Positions 17,211-25,763 of a stretch of 64,000 nt of DNA are shown here, piece after piece; position 1 is the stretch's first letter, and each line of letters starts with the position of its first letter. A model generated the notes under the pieces. That model was not told the DNA's origin, ran no database searches, and worked only from the letters and a program-made list of their open reading frames with translations. The position numbers and the translations under genes are program-made. Source of the DNA: Brevibacterium sp. S111 (GTDB taxonomy: Bacteria; Actinomycetota; Actinomycetes; Actinomycetales; Brevibacteriaceae); contig NZ_RHFH01000003.1 of assembly GCF_004745075.1 (NCBI RefSeq), positions 1 through 64,000 on the forward strand. Direction: 5' to 3'.

Positions 17211-18785
17211 ATGTCGAGTACCCCCGCCGCCGACGAGAAGAAGAGAGGCAAGTCCGAGCTCAACTGGCTCATGCGCCTGCTCGTCATCATCGAGAAGGCC
17301 GGCAACAAGCTGCCGCACCCGTTCTGGCTGTTCCTGTCCCTGGCCGTCATCGTCATGATCCTCTCGGCGATCTTCTCGGCCTCAGGACTCAGCGCCGTCA
17401 ACCCGGCCACGGACGAGAAGGTGACGGTGACGAACCTCTTCGCCACCGATTCGCTGCGCGAGATCGTCGCAGGTGCCACGAACAACTTCGTCACCTTCCC
17501 ACCGCTCGGGCTCGTGCTCATCGTGCTCATCGGCGTAGCCGTGGCCGAACAGTCCGGGCTCATCCCGGCGATGCTGCGCGGAACGATCGCCGGGGCCTCC
17601 CCGAAGTGGATCACCTTCATCGTCGCCTTGGCAGGAACCGCCTCGTCGATCGCCTCCGACGCCTCGTACATGATCATGATTCCGCTCGGCGGGCTCGCGT
17701 TCAAAGCCGTCGGCCGCAACCCCCTGCTCGGCTGCCTCGTCGCCTACGCGGCGACTTCGGGCGGATATTCGGCCGCACCGATGGTCAACTCGCTCGACAC
17801 GATCCTCGGCGGCCTGTCGACTTCGGCCGCGCAGATCATCGACGCCGACTACACGGTCAGCCCGGTCGCGAACTTCTACTTCAACTTCGTCTCGATGTTC
17901 GTCGTCGCCGCGGCCGTGACACTGGTGACCGAGCTGCTCCTGTCCAAACGAGCCGACCAGATCGAACTCGACGAGGAGACCGAAGACGACAGCTTCGACG
18001 TCAAGATGGAACTCGACGGCAACGAGAAGCGCGGCATGGTCATCGCCGTCATCAGCATCATCGTCTGCGCCGGTGTGCTCTTCGCTCTCGCCTGGCCGGC
18101 CGGGTCGTTCCTCCGCGACGAAGCCGGCGGCTTCGGCCCGGAATCGGGTCTGATGGCCGGAATCGCCGCGATCATCGGCTTCGGCTTCTTCATCGTCGGC
18201 ATCGTCTACGGCTACGCGACCGGATCGATCAAGCGCACCGCCGACATTCCCGAGATGATGAGCAAGGGGCTGCTGCCCTTCGTGCCCGTCATCGTCCTGT
18301 TCTTCGCTGCCAGCCAGTTCCTCGCCCTGTTCAAGATGTCCAACCTCGGCGAGATCCTGGCGATCAAGGGTGCCGAGATCTTCGGAGCCCTCAACACGGG
18401 ACCATTCATCATCCTGCTCGGCGGTTGGCTGCTCGTGGCCGTCGGCGCCCTCTTCCTCACCTCCGGTTCGGGACTGTGGACGCTCATGGCCCCCGTGCTC
18501 GTGCCGATGTTCATGCTCTTGTCGATCGCCCCGGAGACCACTCAGGCGCTCTACCGCATCGGCGACTCGACGACGAACATCATCTCCCCGATGAGCCCCT
18601 ACTTCGTCGTGGTCCTCGGGTTCGTACAGCGGTACAAGAAGGACGCCGGCATCGGCACAGTGCTCTCCTTCACGATCCCGCTGTCGTTCGCGATGTTCAT
18701 CCTGTGGGGACTGCTGTTCTTCATCTGGTGGGCGACCGGCATTCCCTGGGGTCCGGGAGCGGCCACTCACTATCACATGGGCTGA
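17211..18785 (+). CDS. AbgT family transporter
   Basis: A 524-residue inner-membrane protein of the AbgT (p-aminobenzoyl-glutamate transporter / MtrF-like) family, with about 9-11 hydrophobic segments and two re-entrant regions. Diagnostic stretches are PHPFWLFLSLAVIV, SDASYMIMIPLGGLAFKAVGRNPLLG, the YSAAPMVNSLDTILGGLS block, and GDSTTNIISPMSPYF near the end. Characterised members import p-aminobenzoyl-glutamate or export sulfonamides; the substrate here is not decidable. ATG 17211 is chosen, with GAGGAG seven bases upstream. The last codons are duplicated just past the stop. Confidence 0.9.
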   Translation: MSSTPAADEKKRGKSELNWLMRLLVIIEKAGNKLPHPFWLFLSLAVIVMILSAIFSASGLSAVNPATDEKVTVTNLFATDSLREIVAGATNNFVTFPPLGLVLIVLIGVAVAEQSGLIPAMLRGTIAGASPKWITFIVALAGTASSIASDASYMIMIPLGGLAFKAVGRNPLLGCLVAYAATSGGYSAAPMVNSLDTILGGLSTSAAQIIDADYTVSPVANFYFNFVSMFVVAAAVTLVTELLLSKRADQIELDEETEDDSFDVKMELDGNEKRGMVIAVISIIVCAGVLFALAWPAGSFLRDEAGGFGPESGLMAGIAAIIGFGFFIVGIVYGYATGSIKRTADIPEMMSKGLLPFVPVIVLFFAASQFLALFKMSNLGEILAIKGAEIFGALNTGPFIILLGGWLLVAVGALFLTSGSGLWTLMAPVLVPMFMLLSIAPETTQALYRIGDSTTNIISPMSPYFVVVLGFVQRYKKDAGIGTVLSFTIPLSFAMFILWGLLFFIWWATGIPWGPGAATHYHMG

Positions 18786-18802
18786 GCGCACATGGGCTGA
18801 GC
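18774..18802. repeat. 14-bp tandem duplication across the AbgT stop codon
   Basis: CACATGGGCTGAGC occurs at 18774-18787 and again at 18789-18802. The first copy holds the last codons and stop of the AbgT gene, and the second repeats them outside the gene. It looks like a recent slippage duplication and would keep the reading frame end unchanged. Confidence 0.8.
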
Positions 18803-18991
18803 CCGAACACGGGAATTCTGCAGCCGCTGCGAGCGTTGCCCGCCACAGGATCACGATCATGCAACGTCGGGCGACGCGGGCTGGAATCCACAGTTCCCGT
18901 CCAGACCGTCCCGTTAGACTGTGACCGTGAAACATCGTCAGTGCAGCCTCTCGGCTGTGCACATTCTGCTCAGATCGAAAGGATCTCGACC

Positions 18992-19798
18992 GTGAGTAAC
19001 CCCATGATGAACCGGGCTATCAATCAGGGAGCCCAGGCCGGCCGCAATCAGCCGGTCATGTCCGACCAGGAACTCAACGACCTGTTCAACAAGCCGGCCG
19101 CCGAGAATCGCAACGCCGGACCCCAGGTCGCCGACCGGGCGATGACCTACGACGACGTGATGATGAAGACCGGTGTGCTCTTCGCCATCCTCGTCGCCGG
19201 AGCCGCCGTCGGCTGGTTCGTGCCGGCCCTGGCGTTCCCTGCGATGCTCATCGCCCTCGTCCTCGGACTCGTCAATGCCTTCAAGAGGGAACCGAACAAG
19301 GGCCTGATCATCGGCTATGCCGCATTCGAGGGTGTCTTCCTCGGCGGGATCTCCTCGTTGTTCGAGAACATGTTCCCTGGCATCGTCATCCAGGCCGTGC
19401 TCGCCACGCTCTGCGTCTTCGGTGTGATGCTTGCACTATTCAAGTTCAAGGGCGTGCGCTACGGCTCGAAGATGAAGAAGTTCCTGCTCATCGCCGTCGG
19501 CGGTTACGCGATCTTCTCGATCATCAACCTCGGCGTCTCGCTGTTCACCGGCACCGGTGGTGCCCGCAGCATGCCGATCCATATCATGGGAATGGAATTC
19601 CCACTCGGCGTCATCATCGGCATCCTCGCCACGGTGCTCGCCGCGATGACGCTGATCATGGACTTCCAGATGATCGAAGAGGGCGTCAAGCACAAGATCC
19701 CGGAGAAGTACTCCTGGATGTGCGCGTTCTCCCTCATGGTCACCCTCGTGTGGCTCTACATCGAGATTCTGCGCCTCATCTCCTACTTCAGAGACTGA
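18992..19798 (+). CDS. Bax inhibitor-1 / YccA family membrane protein
   Basis: A 268-residue protein with a ~65-residue polar N-terminus (Asn/Gln-rich, then MTYDDVMMKTG) and seven hydrophobic helices, as in the BI-1/TMBIM superfamily. Family marks are GYAAFEGVFLGGISSLFE, the DFQMIEEGVKHKIPEKYSW block and the final YIEILRLISYFRD. Homologues conduct Ca2+/H+ or interact with FtsH; the actinobacterial branch is uncharacterised. GTG 18992 has GAAAGGAT about eight bases upstream. An 18-bp hairpin follows, so it is its own unit. The very long open frame upstream in the same phase is antisense-type noise. Confidence 0.88.
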   Translation: MSNPMMNRAINQGAQAGRNQPVMSDQELNDLFNKPAAENRNAGPQVADRAMTYDDVMMKTGVLFAILVAGAAVGWFVPALAFPAMLIALVLGLVNAFKREPNKGLIIGYAAFEGVFLGGISSLFENMFPGIVIQAVLATLCVFGVMLALFKFKGVRYGSKMKKFLLIAVGGYAIFSIINLGVSLFTGTGGARSMPIHIMGMEFPLGVIIGILATVLAAMTLIMDFQMIEEGVKHKIPEKYSWMCAFSLMVTLVWLYIEILRLISYFRD

Positions 19799-19847
19799 GT
19801 CGACGCCGACCGCAGGAACCTCACACATGCAGTCGAGAGCTGACTGA

Positions 19848-19886
19848 CCGAAGGGCGGATTCCCCGATGGGGGATCCGCCCTTCGG
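19848..19886 (+). terminator. Hairpin terminator after the BI-1-like gene
   Basis: An 18-base stem with one G-U pair (19848-19865 with 19869-19886, beginning CCGAAGGGCGGAT) closes a GAT loop 49 bases past the stop. There is no U-tract. Confidence 0.8.
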
Positions 19887-19920
19887 CGTCCCGCCGGGGC
19901 AGAAGGACTATCATGAACGC

Positions 19921-20247
19921 ATGACCACAGCAGCGGCAGAGCTCGAGACCGAGGTGCGCCGACTGCGCATCCGCATCATCTCTCTGACGAGCACTCAACT
20001 CGACGAGGCGGCCCCACCGGCCGCGAGCCGTCGCGAAGCCATCCGCTCCGCTCTCACCGAATTCTCTGCCCTCGGATCGCAGGCACGCCCGGTCCCGCGG
20101 CTGGGCGACCAGAACCTCGCCGATCAGGTCGTCGTGCTCCTCGAACATGGTCTGCACTCCTCCGCGGACCTGCCGGAAGCGGCCCGCGACGAACGGATTC
20201 GCACCCTCACCGAGGCGGCCGTGCGTCTGCGTCGCCGGCTCGCCTGA
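19921..20247 (+). CDS. Hypothetical helical protein
   Basis: A 108-residue soluble protein, almost entirely alpha-helical by composition. It opens with a heptad-like stretch (AAAELETEVRRLRIRIISL) and continues with charged Ala/Glu/Arg helices (LGDQNLADQVVVLLEHGLHSS). It contains no cysteine. I do not recognise it. The ATG has no clear Shine-Dalgarno sequence, though ATG-rich DNA precedes it. It stands alone between the BI-1 terminator and the decayed oxidoreductase gene, and its C-terminal half is strongly basic (RLRRRLA). Confidence 0.55.
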   Translation: MTTAAAELETEVRRLRIRIISLTSTQLDEAAPPAASRREAIRSALTEFSALGSQARPVPRLGDQNLADQVVVLLEHGLHSSADLPEAARDERIRTLTEAAVRLRRRLA

Positions 20248-20268
20248 GGACGCAGCAGCAGGGGAGAG

Positions 20269-20569
20269 ACTGCAATCGGACGCTTCGGTACCCAGGACAA
20301 ACTCGCCCTTATCGTCGGCATCGCCTCAGGCGGTGCCGGGTTCGGGGCGCTCATCGGCCGGATGGGCGCGCGCCGGCGATCCCGACGGGAGTCGAACTCG
20401 ACGTTTCCGGCCTGACGCCCCGCGAACGATGATTTCTACCGCATCGACACCGCTCTCATCCCGCCGTCGATCGACGCAGAGGATTGGCAGCTGCGCATCC
20501 ACGGCATGGTCGAACACGTCGTCACGATCACCGTGGAATGACAGCTCCTGCCCGTTCCCAGCATGTGAA
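20269..20569 (+). pseudogene. Remnant of a molybdopterin-dependent oxidoreductase (sulfite oxidase-like)
   Basis: Three short pieces in three different frames line up, in order, with one family. Frame 1 (20269-~20360) reads GRFGTQDKLALIVGIAS, a membrane-helix start typical of these proteins. Frame 2 (~20383-20425) reads IPTGVELDVSGLTP. Frame 3 (~20424-20541) reads NDDFYRIDTALIPPSIDAED followed by WQLRIHGMVEH, the characteristic entry to the molybdopterin domain, and stops soon after. The intact family member is about 500 residues, so most of the gene has been deleted. The phase changes between pieces indicate several indels rather than one sequencing error. Confidence 0.75.
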
Positions 20570-20657
20570 CTCGGACCCCCGGTGCGGTCGAGACGGGGCA
20601 ATGTTGTAACCTCACTCACAGGTTCTCGATTCCCTGCGTCACAACGAGGTGGTCAAT

Positions 20658-20873
20658 GTGTTCGGTCTTCCGACGGCGACGGTCGTCATCATCTTCGGCA
20701 TTCCCGCGATCTGGGTGATCTACACCCTCGTCTTCGTTGTCCTCTCCCGCGGCTGGAAAGCCGAGGACGTCGCCGAGGACGCGGCACTGGCCAACACTCG
20801 GGCGAGCGCGAAGGGCGGATCTGCGACCGATGGCGGAGCCGCCTCGGCGGGAGAGAACGGGGGACTGGCATGA
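20658..20873 (+). CDS. Small single-span membrane protein, partner of the adjacent symporter
   Basis: A 71-residue protein with one strongly hydrophobic N-terminal helix (VVIIFGIPAIWVIYTLVFVV), followed by a short acidic and then Ala/Gly/Ser-rich cytosolic tail. Its stop overlaps the ATG of the sodium:solute symporter by four bases (ATGA), so the two are translationally coupled. One-helix companions of this size are known for some SSS carriers and are presumed to be stabilising subunits. The start could be GTG 20649 or GTG 20658; ACGAGG is better spaced for 20658. The role is inferred from coupling only. Confidence 0.65.
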   Translation: MFGLPTATVVIIFGIPAIWVIYTLVFVVLSRGWKAEDVAEDAALANTRASAKGGSATDGGAASAGENGGLA

Positions 20874-22408
20874 ATATCGAAACATGGTTCCTCGTCATCT
20901 ACTTCGTCGCGATGGCCGGCATCGGAGTGTGGACGCTCAAGATCGGGTCGAAGGGCAGTGAAGGCTACCTGCTCGGCGGTCGCAGTCTGGGACCAGCGGT
21001 GACCGCTCTTCGTCTGCAGTCCTCGTCGATGTCGGGCTACATGTTCCTCGGTGCGGGGTCGCTTGCGTACACGAAGGGCTACTTCTCACTCTGGTACGCG
21101 ATGGGCGACATCGGCGGCGGTGTGCTCAACCTGTCGATCCTCGGCCGGCGGATGCGCAAACTCTCCCAGATACTGGGCTCGCTGACCTCGATCGAATACC
21201 TCGAACACCGGTACCCGTCGAAGTGGATCCGCGCGATCGCGGCCCCGGTGGCGCTGTTCTGCATCTTCTTCTACGTGATGAGCCAGTTCATCGCCGGCGG
21301 TCGCGGCCTCGAGATGGTCACCGGGATCCCCTACGCCTGGGCGCTGCTCATCGCCGTCGGTGTCATCGTCTTCTACACCTTCCTCGGCGGATACCTGGCC
21401 GTGGCCTATACGGACTTCGTGCAGGCGATCATCATGCTCATCGGCATGGTCTGGATCCTCATCGCCACCCTCCAAGCGGTGGGCGGATGGACCGCAGGAA
21501 ACGAGGAGGTCGGACGGATCAACCCGAATCTGCTGACCATGTGGGGTCCCGATGGAATCGAATCCGTGCAGTGGGGAGTCATCGTCGGCGCTGTCCTCGT
21601 CTTCTCCATCGGCTACATGGGCTGGCCGCACGTCAACGTCAGCCACATGGCGATGAAGCGGCCCTCGGTCGCCCGGACGGCGAGCATGTACGCCACGGGC
21701 TTCAACCTCCTGTTCATCCCCGCGCCCTACATCGTCGGCGTCATGGCGCTCATCCTCCTGCCGACCCTGGACAATCCGGAGCTCGCGGTCTTCCAGGTCG
21801 CCGACTCCGTGCTGCCGGACTTCGCCGTGGGCATCGTCATGGCCGGCATCATGGCTGCGATCATGTCGACTGCCGATGCGCTGCTGCTCCAGTCGGGCAC
21901 GATCGCCAGCCAGGACCTGTTCCAGCGCTTCGTCAAGAAGGACATGTCCGATCAGCAGTCCGTGTGGGTCTCCCGGTTCACCGTGCTCGTGCTCGCGATC
22001 ATCGGCTATCTTGTGGCCGTGAACGATCCGCCGGCCGTCGCCGAGGTGGTCATCTTCTCCACCACGGTGCTCGGTGCCGCATTCGTCCCCGTCTACATCG
22101 CCGCCGCATGGTGGAAGAAGGCGAACGTGCCCGGAGCGATCTCCTCGATGATTCTCGGTACCGTGTCCTCCGTCGTATGGCAGCTGACCGGACTCGTCGA
22201 CGTCACCGGCGTCGACCCGATGGGCGTCGGGATCGTGTGCTCGACCCTTGCCCTCATCTTCGTGTCCCTGTCCACGCAGAAATCGCATCCTGTCCCGGCT
22301 CACGTCGTTGCGGCACTGAAGGAGACCGACAAGATCGGTGCCATCCCCGCACATATGCTCACCGGCCAGAACGATGCGCTCGCCGCGCAGGTGCCCAAGG
22401 ATGCGTGA
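20870..22408 (+). CDS. Sodium:solute symporter (SSS family)
   Basis: A 512-residue carrier of the SSS/LeuT-fold family with 13 hydrophobic segments. Characteristic stretches are GYLLGGRSLGPAVTALRLQSSSMSG, LTSIEYLEHRYPS, FLGGYLAVAYTDFVQAIIM (the SSS signature region) and AAIMSTADALLLQSGTIASQDL, which holds the Na2-site Ser/Thr residues. It should import an organic solute with Na+. Sequence resembles the proline/pantothenate-like branch, but the substrate is unassigned. It is coupled at both ends: four bases of overlap with the small protein before it, eight with the 210-residue protein after it. Confidence 0.9.
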   Translation: MNIETWFLVIYFVAMAGIGVWTLKIGSKGSEGYLLGGRSLGPAVTALRLQSSSMSGYMFLGAGSLAYTKGYFSLWYAMGDIGGGVLNLSILGRRMRKLSQILGSLTSIEYLEHRYPSKWIRAIAAPVALFCIFFYVMSQFIAGGRGLEMVTGIPYAWALLIAVGVIVFYTFLGGYLAVAYTDFVQAIIMLIGMVWILIATLQAVGGWTAGNEEVGRINPNLLTMWGPDGIESVQWGVIVGAVLVFSIGYMGWPHVNVSHMAMKRPSVARTASMYATGFNLLFIPAPYIVGVMALILLPTLDNPELAVFQVADSVLPDFAVGIVMAGIMAAIMSTADALLLQSGTIASQDLFQRFVKKDMSDQQSVWVSRFTVLVLAIIGYLVAVNDPPAVAEVVIFSTTVLGAAFVPVYIAAAWWKKANVPGAISSMILGTVSSVVWQLTGLVDVTGVDPMGVGIVCSTLALIFVSLSTQKSHPVPAHVVAALKETDKIGAIPAHMLTGQNDALAAQVPKDA

Positions 22409-23033
22409 GCACCCGGACAGTTTGCCCGGCGGGGGAGAGAAGTCTGAGCTGATCGTCCCGGAATCGGCGTTGAGACTGGCGCCGAACATCACCGCCGCCG
22501 AGGCTCGCGCAGTGTTCGAGCGCAAGCTGCCCCATGCGACCGCCGAGGTCCGAAAGGTCCTCCACCCCTTCTGGTGGACGGTGCTCAGCGCCCGCACGCG
22601 CAGCATCTTCCGGCGAGCCGAACGGTCCGGGTTCGCCGCCCCTGTTCCAGCGGAGACAAGTCCCGGGCAGCGAATGAACGTCCTGGTCAATGCCTATTCA
22701 GGCAAGGGGTACCTCGCGGACTTCGTTCCTCGGGGTGAGACGGTGGTCGTGGCAGAGTGGTTGGATTCCTTCGAATCCTCCGACCAGGCAGGCCCACAAC
22801 CCGGTCCCGACGATGTGAGGCGAACAGCGCGCTCGTTGGTGCGCACGAAAGTCCTGAAAACGGTGAAACTGGGCATGAGAATGACCATCGAGGAGGCGGC
22901 CGCACCCAGCGGAATCCTCAAACCCAACTGGGTGGTCACCGGGGGCAACGACAAATACTCGGCGACGATCCTTGTCGACGGCCTCGACTCCTCCCACTAC
23001 ATCGTGCGGGTGGAGAAGCTGACTTCGGGGTGA
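22401..23033 (+). CDS. Hypothetical protein coupled to the SSS symporter
   Basis: A 210-residue soluble protein without a recognised domain. Residues 25-75 form a charged helical region (APNITAAEARAVFERKLPH; HPFWWTVLSARTRSIFRRAE). Residues 150-210 look like a small beta-rich domain (GILKPNWVVTGGNDKYSATI; SSHYIVRVEKL). ATG 22401 overlaps the symporter stop by eight bases, with CCAAGG as binding site, so it belongs to the same unit and probably serves the same substrate or regulates the carrier. An immediate 22-bp palindrome ends the transcript. Confidence 0.65.
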   Translation: MREHPDSLPGGGEKSELIVPESALRLAPNITAAEARAVFERKLPHATAEVRKVLHPFWWTVLSARTRSIFRRAERSGFAAPVPAETSPGQRMNVLVNAYSGKGYLADFVPRGETVVVAEWLDSFESSDQAGPQPGPDDVRRTARSLVRTKVLKTVKLGMRMTIEEAAAPSGILKPNWVVTGGNDKYSATILVDGLDSSHYIVRVEKLTSG

Positions 23034-23055
23034 GTGCGTCCCCGCGGGGACGCAC
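23034..23055. terminator. Perfect 22-bp palindrome at the end of the symporter operon
   Basis: Two 11-base arms (GTGCGTCCCCG and its exact complement) meet without a loop directly after the stop of the 210-residue gene. It would fold as a short-loop hairpin and lies between two converging units. No U-tract is present. Confidence 0.6.
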
Positions 23056-23068
23056 CGATGGGCCAGCC

Positions 23069-23140
23069 TCAGTTCTTTCCGTCAGAGATGCAGAACGCAT
23101 GGCCGGCGGGATCGATGAGGACCACCCAGGTCTCGCCTGC
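23069..23140 (-). pseudogene. C-terminal remnant of a VOC/glyoxalase-fold protein
   Basis: On the minus strand, 23 codons before a TGA read GETWVVLIDPAGHAFCISDG. This is the usual C-terminal strand of VOC-superfamily (glyoxalase/bleomycin-resistance) proteins, where the pattern is W-x-V-x-x-DPxGxxFC. An in-frame TAG lies immediately upstream and no start exists, so only the tail survives, pressed against the NhaC gene end. Confidence 0.6.
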
Positions 23141-24601
23141 CTAGGAGCGAAGCACTGGCCCGTGGCGTTTGGCGATGCCGAATCCGGTGTACCCGAGGAT
23201 GATGGCAAAGGCGAAGCCGACGTAGCAGAACACCGCCCACGGGGCGTAGTCGAGAACGGAGACACCCAGCACACCGGCCATGTAGACGCCTGCCGAGGAC
23301 CAGGGAATGAGTGGAACGACGACCGTGCCGGAGTCCTCGAGCGTGCGTGAGAGGTTCTTCGCGTCCAAGCCCCGATCAGCATAGGCCTTTTTGAACAGTT
23401 CCCCCGGGACGATGATCGACAGATAGGAATTGCCGGTCACAACGGCCATCGTGATGCATGAGAGCACCGTGGAGAGGACGAGATCACCTGTGCGCTTCAC
23501 GAACCTCAGCAGGGACCGGATGATGGTCTCGAGAGCACCGGACTTGGACATGATGCCGGCGAAGGCGAATGCACTGAACGCGATGAGGATGACACCGGTC
23601 ATCGACGCCATGCCGCCCTGGGACACCAACTCGACGACCTGAGGGTCCAGATTCTTCAGGGTCGAGGACCCGACCTCGAGCATGTCCGGGGTGAACCCGT
23701 CGACGGTGGAGGCGAAGATCGATTCGAGACTGACCTTCTGAAAGATCGCCGCGAGGACCCCGGCAACCAGTGAGGAACCGATGATCGTCGGAAGAGTGGG
23801 CAGTTTGAGAACCGCTCCGCCGAGGACGATGAGCATCGGCAGAAGCAGGAGGACATTGAAGGAGAAGAGACTGTCCAAGGTTCCCGTGACGGCAGTGATC
23901 TGATCCGAATCGGTTCCACCGGACTGCTGATTGATGCCGACGAACAGATAGAGCGCCAGCGCCACGACCGTGGCCGGGATCGTGGTGTAGAGCATGTGCC
24001 GAATGTGCTCCCACAAGGTGGTGCCGGCAGCGATCGGAGCCAGGTTCGTCGTATCCGAGAGCGGCGAGAGTTTGTCACCGAAGTACGCACCGGCGACGAT
24101 CGCTCCGGCGGTCGCCGCCAGTGGTGCGTCCAAGCCCGCGGCGATTCCCATGAGGGCGACGCCCACGGTTCCCGCCGAGCCCCACGACGTGCCGGTGATG
24201 ACCGAGACGATCGCGGAGATGACGAAGGCGATGAGCACGATGAACTGTGCGCTAATGAGGCCCAAGCCGTAATAGATCATCATCGGAATGGTGCCGGCGA
24301 TCATCCAGGTGCCGATGAGAATGCCGATGGAGATGAGCACGAGCAGCGCCGGCATCGCAGTATCGAGCTTCTCCCTGATCCCCAGGAGCATCTCTTCCCA
24401 GCCCAGCCCCATCCGCAGAGCCACCAGGCCGGCGATGATCGCAGAGAGGATCAGAAGCGGTTCGGGCGCGAGTCCGAGAACGCCGTAGCCCACAGCCAGC
24501 AGCACGAGCATCGCGACCAGGGGCACCAGTGACCAGCCCAAGGACGGGCGCTTCTCCTCGATGTCGTCGGGGAAAGTCGTCGTGTCGTGCTTGTGGCTCA
24601 T
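23141..24601 (-). CDS. nhaC: NhaC family Na+/H+ (or dicarboxylate) antiporter
   Basis: A 486-residue antiporter with about 11-12 membrane helices. Family features are GTSWGSAGTVGVALMGIA, the AGAYFGDKLSPLSDTTNLAP block (the ion-binding region of NhaC), and AVVTGNSYLSIIVPGELF with ALEDSGT-like ending (RTLEDSGTVVVPLIPWSSAG). NhaC-type proteins exchange Na+ for protons or for substrates such as malate/lactate. It is the last gene of the peptide operon, and its ATG overlaps the iadA stop by four bases. A role in expelling Na+ or an amino-acid product taken up by that system is plausible but unproven. The 'VLRS' end abuts a VOC remnant. Confidence 0.88.
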   Translation of the reverse strand: MSHKHDTTTFPDDIEEKRPSLGWSLVPLVAMLVLLAVGYGVLGLAPEPLLILSAIIAGLVALRMGLGWEEMLLGIREKLDTAMPALLVLISIGILIGTWMIAGTIPMMIYYGLGLISAQFIVLIAFVISAIVSVITGTSWGSAGTVGVALMGIAAGLDAPLAATAGAIVAGAYFGDKLSPLSDTTNLAPIAAGTTLWEHIRHMLYTTIPATVVALALYLFVGINQQSGGTDSDQITAVTGTLDSLFSFNVLLLLPMLIVLGGAVLKLPTLPTIIGSSLVAGVLAAIFQKVSLESIFASTVDGFTPDMLEVGSSTLKNLDPQVVELVSQGGMASMTGVILIAFSAFAFAGIMSKSGALETIIRSLLRFVKRTGDLVLSTVLSCITMAVVTGNSYLSIIVPGELFKKAYADRGLDAKNLSRTLEDSGTVVVPLIPWSSAGVYMAGVLGVSVLDYAPWAVFCYVGFAFAIILGYTGFGIAKRHGPVLRS

Positions 24602-25740
24602 TCGAAGGTTCCTCGGATCTGCGGGGCGCCGTTGCGAACGACCTCTCGCCCCCGGGCGAAGGCGAGCTGAATGGTGTGGCTGCCATCGGTGAGGAGGATG
24701 TCGGCATCCGCTCCGATACGCAGGCGTCCCTTGTGCTCGAGGCCGAGGACATCTGCCGTATTGGAGGTGACGAGGGAGATGGCCTGAGACAGGTCGAGAC
24801 CGGGCAGGTCGGCACACGCCCACACCTGCTCATACAGAGTCGTCTGCTTGGCAACATCCATGCCGATGAGCCGTCCGTCGGAGTCGAACTCCGGCAGGCT
24901 GCCGTTGGCATCGGAGGAGAGAGTGAGACGGCTGAGGTCCCCGCCGAGATCGATGTAGCGTTGCAGAGACTGCGTCGTCGTCGACGAGGCCGTCATATCG
25001 ACCATGGCGCCCTTGGCAGCCAGATCGACCGCGTCGGCCAGCAGCTCAGGGGACCGGGTGATGTGGGTGGCGTAGATGGCCTGCGGTGCGATCGGATAGT
25101 CGTCGATGAGCCGATGCAGCGGGGCCAGGCGGGTCGTGTAGGGGCCGACGTGGAAGTGGGTGATTCCGGCCTTGCCGGACAGCAGCCCACCGACATGAGA
25201 CTGGCTGACGAGCTCGGCCAGAGCCTCGACGGTGGGTTGGAACGAACGGCGGTCCGAGATCGCAACCTCGCCGACACCGATGACTTTGTCGATGAGGACG
25301 ACATCATCGACGACGGCACCAGTCAGGGTCCGTGCCGGGACCTGGTAGCTGCCCGTATAGATGAAGGTGGAGATGCCTTCGGTCTCGAGAGCTCGGGCCT
25401 TGGCGAGGAGGTCGGCGTGGCTGCGGGTGACTCCGTCGGTTCCCAGACAGCCGATGACGGTGGTGACTCCGGCGCGCACGATGTCGCTGACCACGATCTC
25501 GGGGGTGCGGTTGGCGTAGCCGCCTTCGCCTCCGCCACCGGAGATGTGGACATGAGGGTCGATGAAGCCTGGAGTGGCTGTGAGCCCCTGGGCATCGATG
25601 ACGGTGGCGTTGGGAAGACCATCGAGCGCCTCGGCGGGGAGATCACCGATGAAGGTGATCTGCTGCCCTTCGATGAGGATGTCCTGCTTACCGAGTCGTT
25701 CCGGGGCGCAGATATCGGCACCGCGCAGCAATGTGACCAT
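24598..25740 (-). CDS. iadA: Isoaspartyl dipeptidase (beta-aspartyl peptidase)
   Basis: A 380-residue amidohydrolase-fold enzyme of the M38 family that hydrolyses beta-aspartyl (isoaspartyl) dipeptides. The metal site starts at PGFIDPHVH (residues ~58-66), followed by the IadA-specific glycine run SGGGGEGG. Downstream are the His of THFHVG, the His of ATHITRSPEL and the final Asp of LSSDANGSLPEFD. GGAGAAGG precedes the ATG. The gene sits 23 bases after the oligopeptide ATPase gene and overlaps nhaC, so the importer upstream probably supplies its dipeptides. Length is normal (about 390). Confidence 0.92.
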   Translation of the reverse strand: MVTLLRGADICAPERLGKQDILIEGQQITFIGDLPAEALDGLPNATVIDAQGLTATPGFIDPHVHISGGGGEGGYANRTPEIVVSDIVRAGVTTVIGCLGTDGVTRSHADLLAKARALETEGISTFIYTGSYQVPARTLTGAVVDDVVLIDKVIGVGEVAISDRRSFQPTVEALAELVSQSHVGGLLSGKAGITHFHVGPYTTRLAPLHRLIDDYPIAPQAIYATHITRSPELLADAVDLAAKGAMVDMTASSTTTQSLQRYIDLGGDLSRLTLSSDANGSLPEFDSDGRLIGMDVAKQTTLYEQVWACADLPGLDLSQAISLVTSNTADVLGLEHKGRLRIGADADILLTDGSHTIQLAFARGREVVRNGAPQIRGTFE

Positions 25741-25763
25741 GTTCCGCCTTCTCCTTGCAGCTG

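Noticed and set aside
17093..18991. Long open frame running in phase into the Bax-inhibitor-1-like gene
   Set aside because: It is Arg/Pro/His-rich and overlaps the AbgT gene in another frame. A GTG with a ribosome site at 18992 gives the normal-length protein.
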